Below, one piece after another: positions 22,937-32,445 of a DNA stretch of 64,000 nt. The notes below the pieces were generated by a model, which searched no databases, had not been told where the DNA came from, and saw only the letters and a list, made by a program, of their open reading frames with translations. The stretch's first letter is position 1; each line of letters begins with the position of its first letter. The stretch covers positions 124,001-188,000 of the forward strand of contig NZ_CP034683.1 of NCBI RefSeq assembly GCF_003990335.1. The letters are read 5' to 3'. A program made the position numbers and the translations under genes. The DNA is from Rheinheimera mangrovi (lineage in GTDB: Bacteria; Pseudomonadota; Gammaproteobacteria; Enterobacterales; Alteromonadaceae).

Positions 22937-22976
22937 TAATGCCAGTCAGTTAAGCTGACTGGCATTATTTTTTGTA
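22937..22976 (+). terminator. Palindrome at IS left end
   Basis: TAATGCCAGTCAG, TTAAG, CTGACTGGCATTA is a perfect 13-bp-arm palindrome that includes the inverted repeat, followed by TTTTTT. On the plus strand it is terminator-like, so it would stop outside transcription coming from tesB before it enters the transposase gene in antisense. Confidence 0.55.
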
Positions 22977-24320
22977 CGCATATTTACTCGGTTTTCGTTT
23001 CACTTGCCTTGGATACATGCGCTCTTCACGCCGGAACGGCAAGATAAAAAATTCGGCTTTTCGGGTTAAATCATCCAGTTCTTTTGGAATATGGTGGGCG
23101 CTGATTAAGGTAAATCCATGCTCGAATAAGCTGACTATGGCATTCGCGCATAAAGTAAAACTCAGCTCATTAGGGTAAATACCTGGCAAGGTTTTCGCCA
23201 TCCTTACCATCTGGTAACGGATAAGGTTGTAGCACAGCAGTACTCCCCACAGCTCTTGCTTGACCATGTCTGATTTCTTGCTTCGTAGCGTAAATTCGCT
23301 GTCCAGCAGATGCTGCTTCATCTCCCGATAACCCAACTCGATTTCCCAGCGCTGACTATATAAATCCACAATTTCATCGCCCATGAACGCTTTGGTATCA
23401 AGCATTGAGGTCAGGATAAAGCACTCTTTGCCTTTGATTTTTTTCTGCAGTAACCGCGCTTCCATATACTCCGGCAAGCACTGCCATTTCTTTCTTGCCT
23501 GAGGACTTGTTGTCAGTCGTACCAGGTAGTCCTGCTTTCCAAGCTTTTCTATCACTTCATACTGAGTGCCTTTTTTCAGCGGGATAAGCCAGTGCCGGCT
23601 TTGCCCTTTGCTCTGCCATGCGTGCAGCAGCCCTAACGAATAAAACCCACGGTCAAATAACGTCAGGCTGTTGTCCGGCGTATTTTCAACCAGTTGCTCT
23701 GCCAGCACCATTTCATTGGTGCTGTACCCATCCATGGCTGCATTCACTAGCAAATGACTGGTCAGTTCCATCTGACACACCATTCTGACCATGGGCCAGG
23801 CCGATTCGCCAGCTGTGGTTTTTGGCTTCGTAAAGGCTTCTGTATTTTCCTTTGTATCTGGTGTACGCCAGACAACTCTGTCCACCCCCAGTAACTGCAG
23901 ACCGCACCAGCGTGGGTGTTCGGCTTCCTTGTGCCACAGCCTTTGGGTGTGATGAAACACCTGCCGCATCGCTTCAAAACCCAACCGCTGCCTCCCCTGC
24001 ACAACAGCGCTGGGGGCCACCAATTCACGTCGACCGGGTAGCATAATTTGCATTTTATCTGCAATGCTCCAGACATCTTTACCACGATAAAGCGCCATAC
24101 CAAGTACAACCAACACCAAGGATTCTAAGGGCAATCGACGACGACGCACGGTCGCGATACCAGCCTCTTCAAGGCACTGGCTGATAAATTCTTCGGGTAA
24201 AAGCTGGTGTAACGCACCTGTATTCAGGTTTGTTGGGAAATAGCGATTGGCAAGGGTTAAAGCGGTAACTAATTGCATAGAAAAAGGCCTGTAACATCTC
24301 TGTTGCAGGCCTTTATACAT
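22965..24320 (-). CDS. IS4-family transposase
   Basis: A 451-aa DDE transposase. The catalytic residues are D147 (LLGVDRVVW), D223 (LTLFDRGFY) and E328 within the YREK signature Y321-xx-R324-x3-E328-x6-K335. An N-terminal IS4-type domain covers about residues 30-140. The reading frame is intact, so the element may still be active. The start at 24320 lies 52 bp inside the right end. Confidence 0.93.
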   Translation of the reverse strand: MYKGLQQRCYRPFSMQLVTALTLANRYFPTNLNTGALHQLLPEEFISQCLEEAGIATVRRRRLPLESLVLVVLGMALYRGKDVWSIADKMQIMLPGRRELVAPSAVVQGRQRLGFEAMRQVFHHTQRLWHKEAEHPRWCGLQLLGVDRVVWRTPDTKENTEAFTKPKTTAGESAWPMVRMVCQMELTSHLLVNAAMDGYSTNEMVLAEQLVENTPDNSLTLFDRGFYSLGLLHAWQSKGQSRHWLIPLKKGTQYEVIEKLGKQDYLVRLTTSPQARKKWQCLPEYMEARLLQKKIKGKECFILTSMLDTKAFMGDEIVDLYSQRWEIELGYREMKQHLLDSEFTLRSKKSDMVKQELWGVLLCYNLIRYQMVRMAKTLPGIYPNELSFTLCANAIVSLFEHGFTLISAHHIPKELDDLTRKAEFFILPFRREERMYPRQVKRKPSKYAYKK

Positions 24321-24372
24321 TAACCACTGGATCGGTCAACCGATCTGATATTTGCTTAACTGATCGGCATTA

Positions 24373-24384
24373 CCTGCAGTTGAG
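24373..24384 (+). repeat. Right target-site duplication of the IS
   Basis: CCTGCAGTTGAG, identical to 22925-22936. Together with the flanks AAAAAAACCA on the left and GTGGTTTTTTT on the right, it reconstructs an uninterrupted terminator. Confidence 0.9.
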
Positions 24385-24408
24385 GTGGTTTTTTTCTGGC
24401 ACAAAGAG

Positions 24409-26844
24409 TTATGCCTTTTTCACTATACTCAATACAGTCTGTAGTACATCCGCTCTCAATAAGCCATTTACGGTTTGCTGTAGAGGTAACAAAATAGCCG
24501 TGGCTTCCAGTTCATTTTGCTCATTGGTATGGCAATAACCAGCGTCACGCAAGGCGTTAATTAAGGTCGAAAACAGCTGTTTGTCGTGATATTCAGGTGA
24601 GCTGATACCGTGCAAAGTGCTTAAACGCTGTGCCAGTTCATGGCTCTGTTGCTCTAAATCAGCGCGTGTGAGTGGACTACGCAGTTGCAGCAAATTCAGC
24701 ACCACAGCGTAACGTTGTAAAACATCCTGTGCATTGTGTGCCAATAGCTCCAACATAAAATGACCTGCCTGTTGTACAGGTGCTGCTTGCAGATACTGGC
24801 CCTGTACTTCGACTAACTGGTGTTTTTGCAATTGCTCCAGCACCTGGCTGATGTAGTCGTTAAAGTGCTCCAGCTGCAAAAACAATTCATGTTGTAACAG
24901 AGGCTGCAGTAGTTGACAAATATTCACCAACTGCACTTTAGTTAAACCTGGATGCTGTAACAAGGCTGTCGCCAAAATTGCAGGCAGCATAAACAAATGG
25001 CAGACATTATTGCGGTAATAACTTAATAAAATCGCATTTTCAGGCGTCAGCTGAATAATTTGACCAAAGCTGTCTTGTGATACTTCGACTTTCTTCAAAC
25101 GAATAGCATGGTCAATCCATTGGCTGACTGAACCTTCAGGCAAAGTCACACTAGCATGATAAGGCGCATGGTGTTGTAAGTTACGGTAAAACTCCAACTG
25201 TGTAGTGAGTTCCTGTCTGGTTAGCGAATGCTGGCGTGTGGCCAGTAAACAGGTGGCGATCAGGTTGATGCTGTTCAGCGCCGCCGCTTGGTTAATCCGC
25301 TGCATGATCTGGGTCGCCAGTGCGGCTACTGCCGGATTTAGCCAGCTTGGCTTTTGCAGATCCGCTGTTTCTATCGATGCGCGCCAATCAGGTTCCTGTT
25401 GGTTTAAAAAGGCATTCAGCGAAATCGGCTGACCGAAGTTCACATAACCATAGCCATAGTCCCGCAGTTTACGTGCAGCGCTAAAGACGCCTCCTATAGA
25501 TTCCTTTTTCTTGCTGGAGCCTTTGAGTTCGGTCAGGTAGGTATTGACCTCCATCACGTGCTCATAACCTAAGTAAACAGGTACCAGGCTGATAGGTCTG
25601 TCTATGCCTCTTAATACGGCTTGTACCGTCATCGCCAGCATACCTGTCTTAGGTTGCAGCAAACGGCCTGTGCGGCTGCGCCCCCCTTCGGAGTAATACT
25701 TCACCGGATAACCTTTGCTGAACAGTTGGCTTAAGTACTCACGAAACACAGCAGAATAGAGTTTTTCACCGCTAAAACTACGGCGAATAAAAAAAGCACC
25801 ACCGCGGCGGAAAAAATTACCTACAGGCCAGAAATTCAGGTTAATACCAGCGGCTATATGGGGTGGAGCTAAACCCTGATGGTAAATGACGTAGCTAAGC
25901 AACAGATAATCCATATGACTACGATGGCAGGGCACATAAACAATCTCATGGCCTTTTTGCACTAAATCCGTCAGCACCTGACCATTAGTGATTTTTAAGC
26001 CTGAGTACAGCTTTTTCCATAACCAGCCGAGGAAACGGTCGCCCACTCTTAAGGTGGATTCGCGGTAATCCGCTGCTATTTCTTCCAACAGTTTTAAAGC
26101 TTCAGCTCTCGCTTCTCTGATGCTGATTTTTTTACTTTGAGCTTCTTCTTCAATGGCCTTTTTTAACGCATCGGATGCCAGTAAAGAGTTAAATAATGCA
26201 GCTCTGTCCGGCAGTTTAGGACCTGTTGCCGCCAAACGCTGACGGTAAAAATGAAAACGTGCCACCCGCAATAATTTGTGAGCTGTGTCTTCGTTGACAG
26301 TGGCATTTTCAATGATCTGCCGTACAGAGACGGCTTTACTGAAACGCACTAAGGTATGACGACCGGAAATCAACACAATAAACAGCTTGGCCAGCCAGCT
26401 TGGGGATTCAGATTCACCGAGCATAGATTTCACACTGTCTTCTTTACCCGGAGCTCTGCCCCAGAGCACTGATACAGGGATAAGTTGCGCTGAAAAATTC
26501 GGGTCCCGCTGATGCGCCTGCAACAAAGCCAGCCCTTGTTGTAGGGCGTCGGTGGAGGCGCGACTGCCCCAGAGCACACGAGGTTGTTCAAGGAATATAG
26601 TACGGGACAAGCTGGTATTGTCCAATTGCACCGGCGTCATAGGATCGGGCAATCCGAGTCTATGACAGACGCGGGCTAAGGTCGCTAAATCGCTGGAAGA
26701 GGCGGTTCTTGTGATATAAAACACCGGCTGTTTGGAGTCCAGCGCCAGATTTTCAGCTACAGGTTCCGGCACTATTTTGCATCTGACCAAAGGTTTGAGT
26801 GGCCAATACAGCAGCTTAGCTAACCATGTGATTGGTTTTAACAT
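24409..26844 (-). CDS. plsB: Glycerol-3-phosphate acyltransferase
   Basis: Inner-membrane enzyme for the first acylation step of phospholipid synthesis (acyl-CoA or acyl-ACP to glycerol-3-phosphate). The product is 811 aa (E. coli 807). The acyltransferase motifs are present: H307-RSHM-D312, then GGAFFIRR, YSEGGRSRTG and SLVPVYLGYE. It is divergent from lexA, as plsB is near lexA in E. coli. Its terminator region has been split by the IS. Confidence 0.96.
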   Translation of the reverse strand: MLKPITWLAKLLYWPLKPLVRCKIVPEPVAENLALDSKQPVFYITRTASSSDLATLARVCHRLGLPDPMTPVQLDNTSLSRTIFLEQPRVLWGSRASTDALQQGLALLQAHQRDPNFSAQLIPVSVLWGRAPGKEDSVKSMLGESESPSWLAKLFIVLISGRHTLVRFSKAVSVRQIIENATVNEDTAHKLLRVARFHFYRQRLAATGPKLPDRAALFNSLLASDALKKAIEEEAQSKKISIREARAEALKLLEEIAADYRESTLRVGDRFLGWLWKKLYSGLKITNGQVLTDLVQKGHEIVYVPCHRSHMDYLLLSYVIYHQGLAPPHIAAGINLNFWPVGNFFRRGGAFFIRRSFSGEKLYSAVFREYLSQLFSKGYPVKYYSEGGRSRTGRLLQPKTGMLAMTVQAVLRGIDRPISLVPVYLGYEHVMEVNTYLTELKGSSKKKESIGGVFSAARKLRDYGYGYVNFGQPISLNAFLNQQEPDWRASIETADLQKPSWLNPAVAALATQIMQRINQAAALNSINLIATCLLATRQHSLTRQELTTQLEFYRNLQHHAPYHASVTLPEGSVSQWIDHAIRLKKVEVSQDSFGQIIQLTPENAILLSYYRNNVCHLFMLPAILATALLQHPGLTKVQLVNICQLLQPLLQHELFLQLEHFNDYISQVLEQLQKHQLVEVQGQYLQAAPVQQAGHFMLELLAHNAQDVLQRYAVVLNLLQLRSPLTRADLEQQSHELAQRLSTLHGISSPEYHDKQLFSTLINALRDAGYCHTNEQNELEATAILLPLQQTVNGLLRADVLQTVLSIVKKA

Positions 26845-26921
26845 ATCAAATCCGTACTTATAAACAGCCGCTAGAATAGCATGGAAGGTCTTACCAGCAA
26901 AATGCTTGGCAGACTACAAAA

Positions 26922-26941
26922 GGCTGTATATACTCACAGTA
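26922..26941 (+). promoter_or_regulatory. LexA (SOS) box 1
   Basis: CTGTATATACTCACAG (26924-26939) fits the CTG-N10-CAG SOS box with an AT-rich centre. It lies between divergent plsB and lexA and should allow LexA autorepression. Confidence 0.85.
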
Positions 26942-26943
26942 TC

Positions 26944-26963
26944 CACTGTATAGGTATTCAGCA
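26944..26963 (+). promoter_or_regulatory. LexA (SOS) box 2
   Basis: CTGTATAGGTATTCAG (26946-26961) is a second CTG-N10-CAG box, six nt after the first and ending five nt before the lexA ATG. Tandem boxes are also found upstream of E. coli lexA. Confidence 0.83.
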
Positions 26964-26965
26964 TT

Positions 26966-27592
26966 ATGCGTCCATTAACACCAAGACAAGCCGAAATTTT
27001 GCAACTGCTTAAAGATTATCAGGCAGCTTCAGGTATGCCACCGACCCGTGCTGAAATTGCTACTCAGCTGGGATTTAAGTCAGCCAATGCTGCTGAAGAG
27101 CATTTAAAAGCGCTGGCAAAAAAAGGTTTTATCGAAATGATGCCGGGCACGTCCCGTGGTATACGTTTGGTTGAAGATGAAGCTGCCAATGATGTTGAAG
27201 AAGAGCCGGGTTTGCCATTGATAGGCAAAGTGGCTGCTGGCCAACCTATTCTGGCAGCAGAACATATTCAGCAGCGTTATCAGCTCGATGCCAGTTTGTT
27301 TAAACCCAATGCCGACTTTTTATTAAAAGTGCAGGGCATGAGTATGAAAGACATCGGTATTCTGGATGGTGACTTACTGGCTGTACACAAAACCACTGAA
27401 GCACGTCAGGGACAGATCGTAGTCGCCCGGGTTGAAGATGAAGTCACAGTAAAGCGTTTTCGCCGTGAAGGCCAGATGGTTTACCTGCATCCGGAAAACG
27501 GTGATTTTGACGTGATTAAAGTGGACTTAAGCCAACAGCATTTTGCCATTGAAGGCCTCGCCGTTGGTGTGATCCGCACTAGTAGCTGGTAA
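26966..27592 (+). CDS. lexA: SOS repressor LexA
   Basis: Repressor of the DNA-damage regulon, cleaved when RecA is activated. The product is 208 aa (E. coli 202). It has a winged HTH (about 1-65), self-cleavage site A91-G92 in KVAAGQPI, catalytic S126 (GMSMKD) and general-base K163 (TVKRF). Two SOS boxes sit just upstream. No sulA- or dinB-like gene follows; the next gene is the cox operon. Confidence 0.97.
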   Translation: MRPLTPRQAEILQLLKDYQAASGMPPTRAEIATQLGFKSANAAEEHLKALAKKGFIEMMPGTSRGIRLVEDEAANDVEEEPGLPLIGKVAAGQPILAAEHIQQRYQLDASLFKPNADFLLKVQGMSMKDIGILDGDLLAVHKTTEARQGQIVVARVEDEVTVKRFRREGQMVYLHPENGDFDVIKVDLSQQHFAIEGLAVGVIRTSSW

Positions 27593-27990
27593 AAAAATCT
27601 ACCTGACTCAATAGTTTGTAATATATGAAGCACTGGTACGACCATTTGGTTTTATCGGTGCTTTTTCATTTTTCGGGTTTACTTCTGTCTGTTCCTTGAC
27701 TAATTGTTAGATGCAACTGATAGCAAAATAAACAAATCAGTGCACCGGTTTATACCCAAAGTATTTGGAGTTGCAGAGAGGCGACAAGTGCGCGAGACCC
27801 CAGGAGCATAGTCGTCCTATGTGACTGGGGCTAGAGCAGGCAATCAACAAAGCTGCAGCTTCAAGTACGAAGGGTTTAAGCAAGTTAAATCGGGACAATA
27901 ATAATAATGGCAGTTGCGGACCAAAGACGAAGTAGGGTGTGTGTCTTTTAATCTGCAATTTGCTTTGTGCAAAGACAGAGGAGAAGTCAC
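27593..27990. other. lexA-coxB intergenic region
   Basis: About 400 nt without a gene. It holds a weak lexA terminator (stem AAGCAC at 27628-27633 with GTGCTT at 27658-27663, then T-rich), a 128-bp palindromic repeat element at 27751-27878, and about 110 nt that must contain the cox-operon promoter. No clear -35/-10 pair was picked out. Confidence 0.6.
27751..27878. repeat. 128-bp intergenic palindromic repeat element
   Basis: The ends are imperfect inverted repeats: TATACCCAAAGTATTTGGAG at the left and, reading from the other side, TAAACCCTTCGTACTTGAAG. The interior folds as nested stems CCCCAG/CTGGGG and CATAG/CTATG. This resembles small dispersed MITE- or ERIC-like intergenic repeats of Alteromonadales. 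Copy number cannot be judged from this window. Confidence 0.6.
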
Positions 27991-29124
27991 GTGGCGAAAA
28001 CCAGTTATCTGTGTTGGTCGCTGCTAACCTTTTTGCTTGCGTTTTCGACGCAGTCTGCAGAAATGCCTTTGAACATGACTCAAGGGGTTACAGAAATCAG
28101 TCAGCAGGTTTACCACCTGCATATGAAGATTTTTTACATTTGCTGTGCAATAGGGGTAGCGGTATTTGGGGTGATGTTTTGGTCCATCATCCACCATCGT
28201 AAGTCGAAGGGCGTCGAGCCCGCCCAATTTCATGAGAGCACCAAAGTAGAGCTGCTTTGGACTGCTTTACCTGTAGTTATTCTTATTTTAATGGCGATAC
28301 CCGCCACCCAAACTCTGATAGCGATGGAAGACACCTCTGAAGCTGACGTGACTATTCTGATCACTGGCTCACAATGGAAGTGGCACTACAAATACATGGA
28401 CCACAAAGTAGAGTACTACTCTTTGCTGGCCACACCCCGTAAGCAGATCGACAACAAACTGAAAAAAGGCGAGAACTACCTGTTGGAAGTCGACAGGCCT
28501 TTGGTGATCCCTACAGGCAAAAAAGTACGCTTTTTAGTCACCTCAGATGATGTGATCCACTCCTGGTGGGTGCCGGCTTTTGCGGTGAAAAAAGATGCCA
28601 ACCCTGGCTTTATCAATGAAGCCTGGACCAAAGTGGACCAAGCCGGCGTCTACAGAGGTCAATGTGCTGAGCTCTGTGGGAAAGACCATGGTTTTATGCC
28701 TGTCGTTGTTATTGCCAAAGATCAGGCCGATTTTGAGCAGTGGATAGCTCAGGAAGCTGCTACTCAGGCCGCTGCCAAAGCTGAAGAACAAAAGCTGCTG
28801 TCGATGAATATGAGTAAAGAAGAGTTAATGACCTTGGGTGAAAAAACCTACATGGGTTATTGCGCTGCCTGCCATCAACCTACGGGCATGGGCATTCCGG
28901 GCGTCTTTCCTGCGCTTAAAGGTAGCAAAATGGCATTGGAGGATTTACCTGCCCATATCGACATAGTGCTGAACGGCAAAACCGGTACCGCTATGCAGGC
29001 TTTTGCTAAACAGCTGAGTTTAAGTGAAATTGCGGCAGTGATTACCTATGAGCGTAATGCCTGGGATAACAATACAGGCGATCTGGTGCAAGCTGCCGAT
29101 ATCGCCAAAGCACAAAAACCATAG
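27991..29124 (+). CDS. coxB: Cytochrome c oxidase subunit II with fused cytochrome c domain
   Basis: Accepts electrons through CuA for the aa3-type terminal oxidase. The GTG at 27991 is chosen for the GAGGAGA site just upstream and the signal peptide it gives (377 aa); an earlier GTG at 27967 lacks a site. Two membrane spans (about 43-65 and 88-108) precede the cupredoxin domain with CuA ligands H190, C225, C229, H233 and M236. A C-terminal cytochrome c domain carries C291-AAC-H295. The fusion marks a caa3-like arrangement. First gene of the cox operon. Confidence 0.95.
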   Translation: MAKTSYLCWSLLTFLLAFSTQSAEMPLNMTQGVTEISQQVYHLHMKIFYICCAIGVAVFGVMFWSIIHHRKSKGVEPAQFHESTKVELLWTALPVVILILMAIPATQTLIAMEDTSEADVTILITGSQWKWHYKYMDHKVEYYSLLATPRKQIDNKLKKGENYLLEVDRPLVIPTGKKVRFLVTSDDVIHSWWVPAFAVKKDANPGFINEAWTKVDQAGVYRGQCAELCGKDHGFMPVVVIAKDQADFEQWIAQEAATQAAAKAEEQKLLSMNMSKEELMTLGEKTYMGYCAACHQPTGMGIPGVFPALKGSKMALEDLPAHIDIVLNGKTGTAMQAFAKQLSLSEIAAVITYERNAWDNNTGDLVQAADIAKAQKP

Positions 29125-29133
29125 GGGGCGCAG

Positions 29134-30729
29134 ATGAGTACTGTTACTACAGATCCACATGCTCATGCTGAGCATGAGCATCATCATGGGCCAGCCAAAG
29201 GCTTAAAACGCTGGCTTTATACCACCAACCACAAAGACATAGGTACTTTGTACCTGCTGTTTGCATTGACTATGTTTTTTATCGGCGGAGCTATGGCTAT
29301 GGTGATCCGGGCTGAGTTATTCCAGCCAGGTTTGCAAATAGTACAACCCGACTTTTTTAACCAGATGACCACAGTACATGGCCTGATCATGGTATTTGGT
29401 GCTGTGATGCCGGCCTTTACCGGTCTGGCCAACTGGCTGGTGCCTATGATGATAGGCGCGCCGGACATGGCCTTGCCAAGGATGAACAACTGGAGCTTCT
29501 GGATCTTACCTTTTGCTTTTAGCATCCTGCTGCTGTCTTTATTTATGGAAGGCGGTGGACCTGGTTTTGGCTGGACTTTCTATGCTCCGCTATCCACTAC
29601 CTACAGCAGCGACAGCACGGCACTTTTTGTGTTCTCTGTTCATATCATGGGTATTTCATCCATTATGGGCGCTATCAACGTGATAGTAACCATTATGAAC
29701 CTGCGCGCTCCAGGCATGACCTACATGAAAATGCCTTTGTTTGTCTGGACCTGGTTTATTACGGCTTACCTGCTGATTGCTGTAATGCCTGTGCTGGCCG
29801 GTGCTGTCACTATGGTGCTGACCGATAAATACTTTGGTACCAGCTTTTTTGATGCGGCCGGTGGCGGCGACCCTGTGTTGTTCCAGCATATTTTCTGGTT
29901 TTTTGGTCACCCCGAAGTCTACATCATGATTCTGCCCGCCTTTGGTATTGTCTCAAGCATAGTACCGACCTTTGCCCGTAAACCCTTGTTTGGTTATGCC
30001 TCTATGGTGTACGCCACCTCCAGTATTGCGCTGCTGTCCTTTTTAGTTTGGGCGCATCATATGTTCACGACTGGTATGCCGGTGTTCGCAGAACTGTTTT
30101 TTATGTATTGCACCATGCTAATCGCTGTGCCGACCGGGGTGAAAGTCTTTAACTGGGTGGCCACTATGTGGCGGGGCGCTATGACCTTTGAAGTGCCTAT
30201 GATGTTTGCCCTGGCCTTTATTGTGCTCTTTACCATAGGGGGCTTCTCCGGCTTGATGCTGGCCATTACGCCTGCCGACTTCCAGTACCATGACACCTAC
30301 TTTGTGGTCGCACATTTCCACTATGTGTTAGTCACAGGCGCCATCTTCTCTATTATGGCGGCGGCCTATTACTGGCTACCAAAGTGGACTGGTCATATGT
30401 ACGACGAAACTCTGGGGCAATGGCATTTCTGGTGTTCGTTAATTTCGGTCAACGTGCTGTTTTTCCCAATGCATTTTGTTGGCCTAGCTGGTATGCCACG
30501 ACGGATCCCGGATTACGCCCTGCAATTTGCTGACTTTAATGCGCTGATCAGCATTGGTGGATTTGCCTTTGGTTTATCTCAGCTGTTGTTTGTCTGGCTG
30601 GTGGTGAAATGCATTAAAGGCGGTGAAAAAGCCACAGATCAGGTATGGGAAGGCGCTGAGGGCCTGGAATGGACAATCCCTTCGCCAGCGCCTTATCACA
30701 GCTTTACTACACCACCTGAAATCAAGTAG
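29134..30729 (+). CDS. coxA: Cytochrome c oxidase subunit I
   Basis: Catalytic subunit with haem a, haem a3 and CuB in the inner membrane; reduces O2 to water and pumps protons. The 531-aa product has twelve hydrophobic spans. Visible ligand regions are VHGLIMVFG, WFFGHPEVYIMILP (CuB His with the crosslinked Tyr), WAHHMFT and FVVAHFHYVL. The N-terminus is His-rich (HAHAEHEHHHG). It follows coxB with a 9-nt gap. Confidence 0.97.
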   Translation: MSTVTTDPHAHAEHEHHHGPAKGLKRWLYTTNHKDIGTLYLLFALTMFFIGGAMAMVIRAELFQPGLQIVQPDFFNQMTTVHGLIMVFGAVMPAFTGLANWLVPMMIGAPDMALPRMNNWSFWILPFAFSILLLSLFMEGGGPGFGWTFYAPLSTTYSSDSTALFVFSVHIMGISSIMGAINVIVTIMNLRAPGMTYMKMPLFVWTWFITAYLLIAVMPVLAGAVTMVLTDKYFGTSFFDAAGGGDPVLFQHIFWFFGHPEVYIMILPAFGIVSSIVPTFARKPLFGYASMVYATSSIALLSFLVWAHHMFTTGMPVFAELFFMYCTMLIAVPTGVKVFNWVATMWRGAMTFEVPMMFALAFIVLFTIGGFSGLMLAITPADFQYHDTYFVVAHFHYVLVTGAIFSIMAAAYYWLPKWTGHMYDETLGQWHFWCSLISVNVLFFPMHFVGLAGMPRRIPDYALQFADFNALISIGGFAFGLSQLLFVWLVVKCIKGGEKATDQVWEGAEGLEWTIPSPAPYHSFTTPPEIK

Positions 30730-30737
30730 GGGGCGTT

Positions 30738-31301
30738 ATGGCACTGAAGCATCAACCTATAGTGGTTAAATTATGTCTGCTGACGGCAGCCATGTTTGGT
30801 TTTGGTTATGCCTTAGTGCCTTTGTACGACGTATTTTGTGATTTAACAGGCCTGAACGGTAAAACCTCTAGCATGGCAGCGACAGCAGAAGCGGCTATAC
30901 CGGATAAAAAACGTGAAGTGCTGGTGGAGTTTATTGCCCGTCCGAATAACAACATGCCCTGGGTGTTTGAACCAGTGGTGCACAAACTGCGGGTGCATCC
31001 GGGGGAGATCCACCGCATTGATTATATGGCGCACAATGTCACAGGCCGTGCCATGACAGCTCAGGCTGTGCCTTCGGTGTCGCCGGGGCAGGCTGCTTTG
31101 TATTTTAATAAAATGGAATGTTTCTGTTTTACCCAACAACATCTGACGGCAGGTCAGCAGTTATTAATGCCGTTGCAATTTTACGTCGATCCCGCACTAC
31201 CGGAACAGTTCAGCACTATCACTTTGTCCTACACCTTGTACGAAGTAGAAGCTGCCACCCCGGTCACTGCACAGACAGCAACAGGGGATAACAATGAGTG
31301 A
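30738..31301 (+). CDS. ctaG: Cytochrome c oxidase assembly protein CtaG/Cox11
   Basis: Copper chaperone that delivers CuB to subunit I. The 187-aa product has one N-terminal membrane span and a periplasmic Ig-like domain with the copper-binding MECFCF motif. It lies directly between coxA and coxC, the usual position, and overlaps coxC by 8 nt. Confidence 0.94.
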   Translation: MALKHQPIVVKLCLLTAAMFGFGYALVPLYDVFCDLTGLNGKTSSMAATAEAAIPDKKREVLVEFIARPNNNMPWVFEPVVHKLRVHPGEIHRIDYMAHNVTGRAMTAQAVPSVSPGQAALYFNKMECFCFTQQHLTAGQQLLMPLQFYVDPALPEQFSTITLSYTLYEVEAATPVTAQTATGDNNE

Positions 31302-32175
31302 AAAATACGAACATTATTACGTACCAGAGCAAAGCCCTTGGCCGATAGTAGGCGCAGTGGCGCTTTTTATGATGGCCTTTGGTGCAGGACATTTTGTCAA
31401 TGAAGTGACGAAAGATCAGCCGGGTTATGGCGGTTATCTGTTGCTGGCTGGTGTCGCCACTTTAATTTTTATGCTGGTCGGCTGGTTCAGAAATGTGATT
31501 GATGAGTCCATGCATGGTTTGTACAGCAAACAACTGGACAGATCGTATCGCCAGGGCATGAGTTGGTTTATTTTTTCCGAAGTCATGTTTTTTGCAGCCT
31601 TTTTTGGTGCATTGTTTTATGCCCGTATCATCGCTATTCCGTGGTTGGACGGTGCCAGCAATAACGCCAGTACAGCTGCTGTATTGTGGCCTGCTTTTGA
31701 AGCGGCCTGGCCTTTACTAAAAACACCGGGTGGTACTGAAACTCAGGCCATGCCGTGGCAAGGTTTACCGCTTTATAACACGCTGATTTTATTAGCATCT
31801 TCTGTCACTTTGCAGTTTGCTCATATGGGGTTAGAGCAAAATAAAAGAGGTCAGCTGAAGCTGATGTTAGGACTCACTATCCTGTTAGGGGCAAGTTTTC
31901 TGTATTTGCAGGGCATAGAGTACGTACATGCCTATCAGGATCTGGGTTTAAAACTGGACTCAGGTATTTATGGCAACACCTTCTTTTTACTGACAGGTTT
32001 TCATGGTCTGCATGTGACTCTGGGGGCCTTATTCCTGACAGTGATTTTCCTGCGTATTTTGCTGAAAAACCACTTTACCGCCCATAAGCATTTTGCTTTT
32101 CAGGCCGCAGCCTGGTACTGGCATTTTGTTGATGTGGTCTGGTTATGTTTGTTTATTTTTGTCTACGTGCTGTAA
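31294..32175 (+). CDS. coxC: Cytochrome c oxidase subunit III
   Basis: Seven-span membrane subunit that stabilises the oxidase. The 293-aa product has the typical FSEVMFFAAFFGALFYAR stretch and the C-terminal GFHGLHVTLGALFL and AAWYWHFVDVVWL segments. It overlaps ctaG and ends 33 nt before the stop of a convergent small gene. Confidence 0.95.
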   Translation: MSEKYEHYYVPEQSPWPIVGAVALFMMAFGAGHFVNEVTKDQPGYGGYLLLAGVATLIFMLVGWFRNVIDESMHGLYSKQLDRSYRQGMSWFIFSEVMFFAAFFGALFYARIIAIPWLDGASNNASTAAVLWPAFEAAWPLLKTPGGTETQAMPWQGLPLYNTLILLASSVTLQFAHMGLEQNKRGQLKLMLGLTILLGASFLYLQGIEYVHAYQDLGLKLDSGIYGNTFFLLTGFHGLHVTLGALFLTVIFLRILLKNHFTAHKHFAFQAAAWYWHFVDVVWLCLFIFVYVL

Positions 32176-32182
32176 CACAGAG

Positions 32183-32201
32183 GCGGGCTTGTTCTGCCCG
32201 C
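32183..32201. terminator. Hairpin between coxC and the DUF2909 gene
   Basis: GCGGGC (32183-32188) and GCCCGC (32196-32201) form a GC-rich stem between the convergent genes. T-runs are weak on both sides, so termination may be partial, leaving read-through into surf1 possible. Confidence 0.45.
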
Positions 32202-32208
32202 TTAGTGG

Positions 32209-32418
32209 CTAATAGGGCCTGCCGTGCGGAGTGATGATGCCAAACTGCAGTGCAAGGATCACCAGCAATAACACTATGGCCGACCACCAGACGCGTCGGC
32301 CTAAAAACTTGGACATACTGGGCTGATTCTCATCGTCCTTCAGCATCAGAAACAAAGCACGAAATAAGTTAAAAACAATAAAGAGCAGTAGTGCAATGAG
32401 TAAAAGTTTAATCCACAT
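32209..32418 (-). CDS. DUF2909-like small membrane protein
   Basis: A 69-aa protein with two hydrophobic spans (about 1-22 and 47-66) separated by a charged loop. Small twin-span proteins of the DUF2909 type are often encoded opposite the cox assembly genes in gammaproteobacteria, and this one sits between coxC and surf1 on the other strand. A role in oxidase assembly is only suggested by position. Confidence 0.7.
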   Translation of the reverse strand: MWIKLLLIALLLFIVFNLFRALFLMLKDDENQPSMSKFLGRRVWWSAIVLLLVILALQFGIITPHGRPY

Positions 32419-32445
32419 AAAACCTCACTTAGGGCTGGTACTTTT

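Larger units (their letters stand above)
22937..24372 (-). mobile_element. Complete IS4-family insertion sequence (1,436 bp)
   Basis: The element has 19-bp terminal inverted repeats, TAATGCCAGTCAGTTAAGC at the left and TAATGCCGATCAGTTAAGC (reverse complement) at the right, with two mismatches. It carries one transposase gene and is flanked by 12-bp direct repeats. It sits in the loop and stem of the former tesB/plsB terminator. Each end carries its own palindrome: 22937-22967 at the left and GATCGG/CCGATC at about 24331-24346 at the right. Confidence 0.92.
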
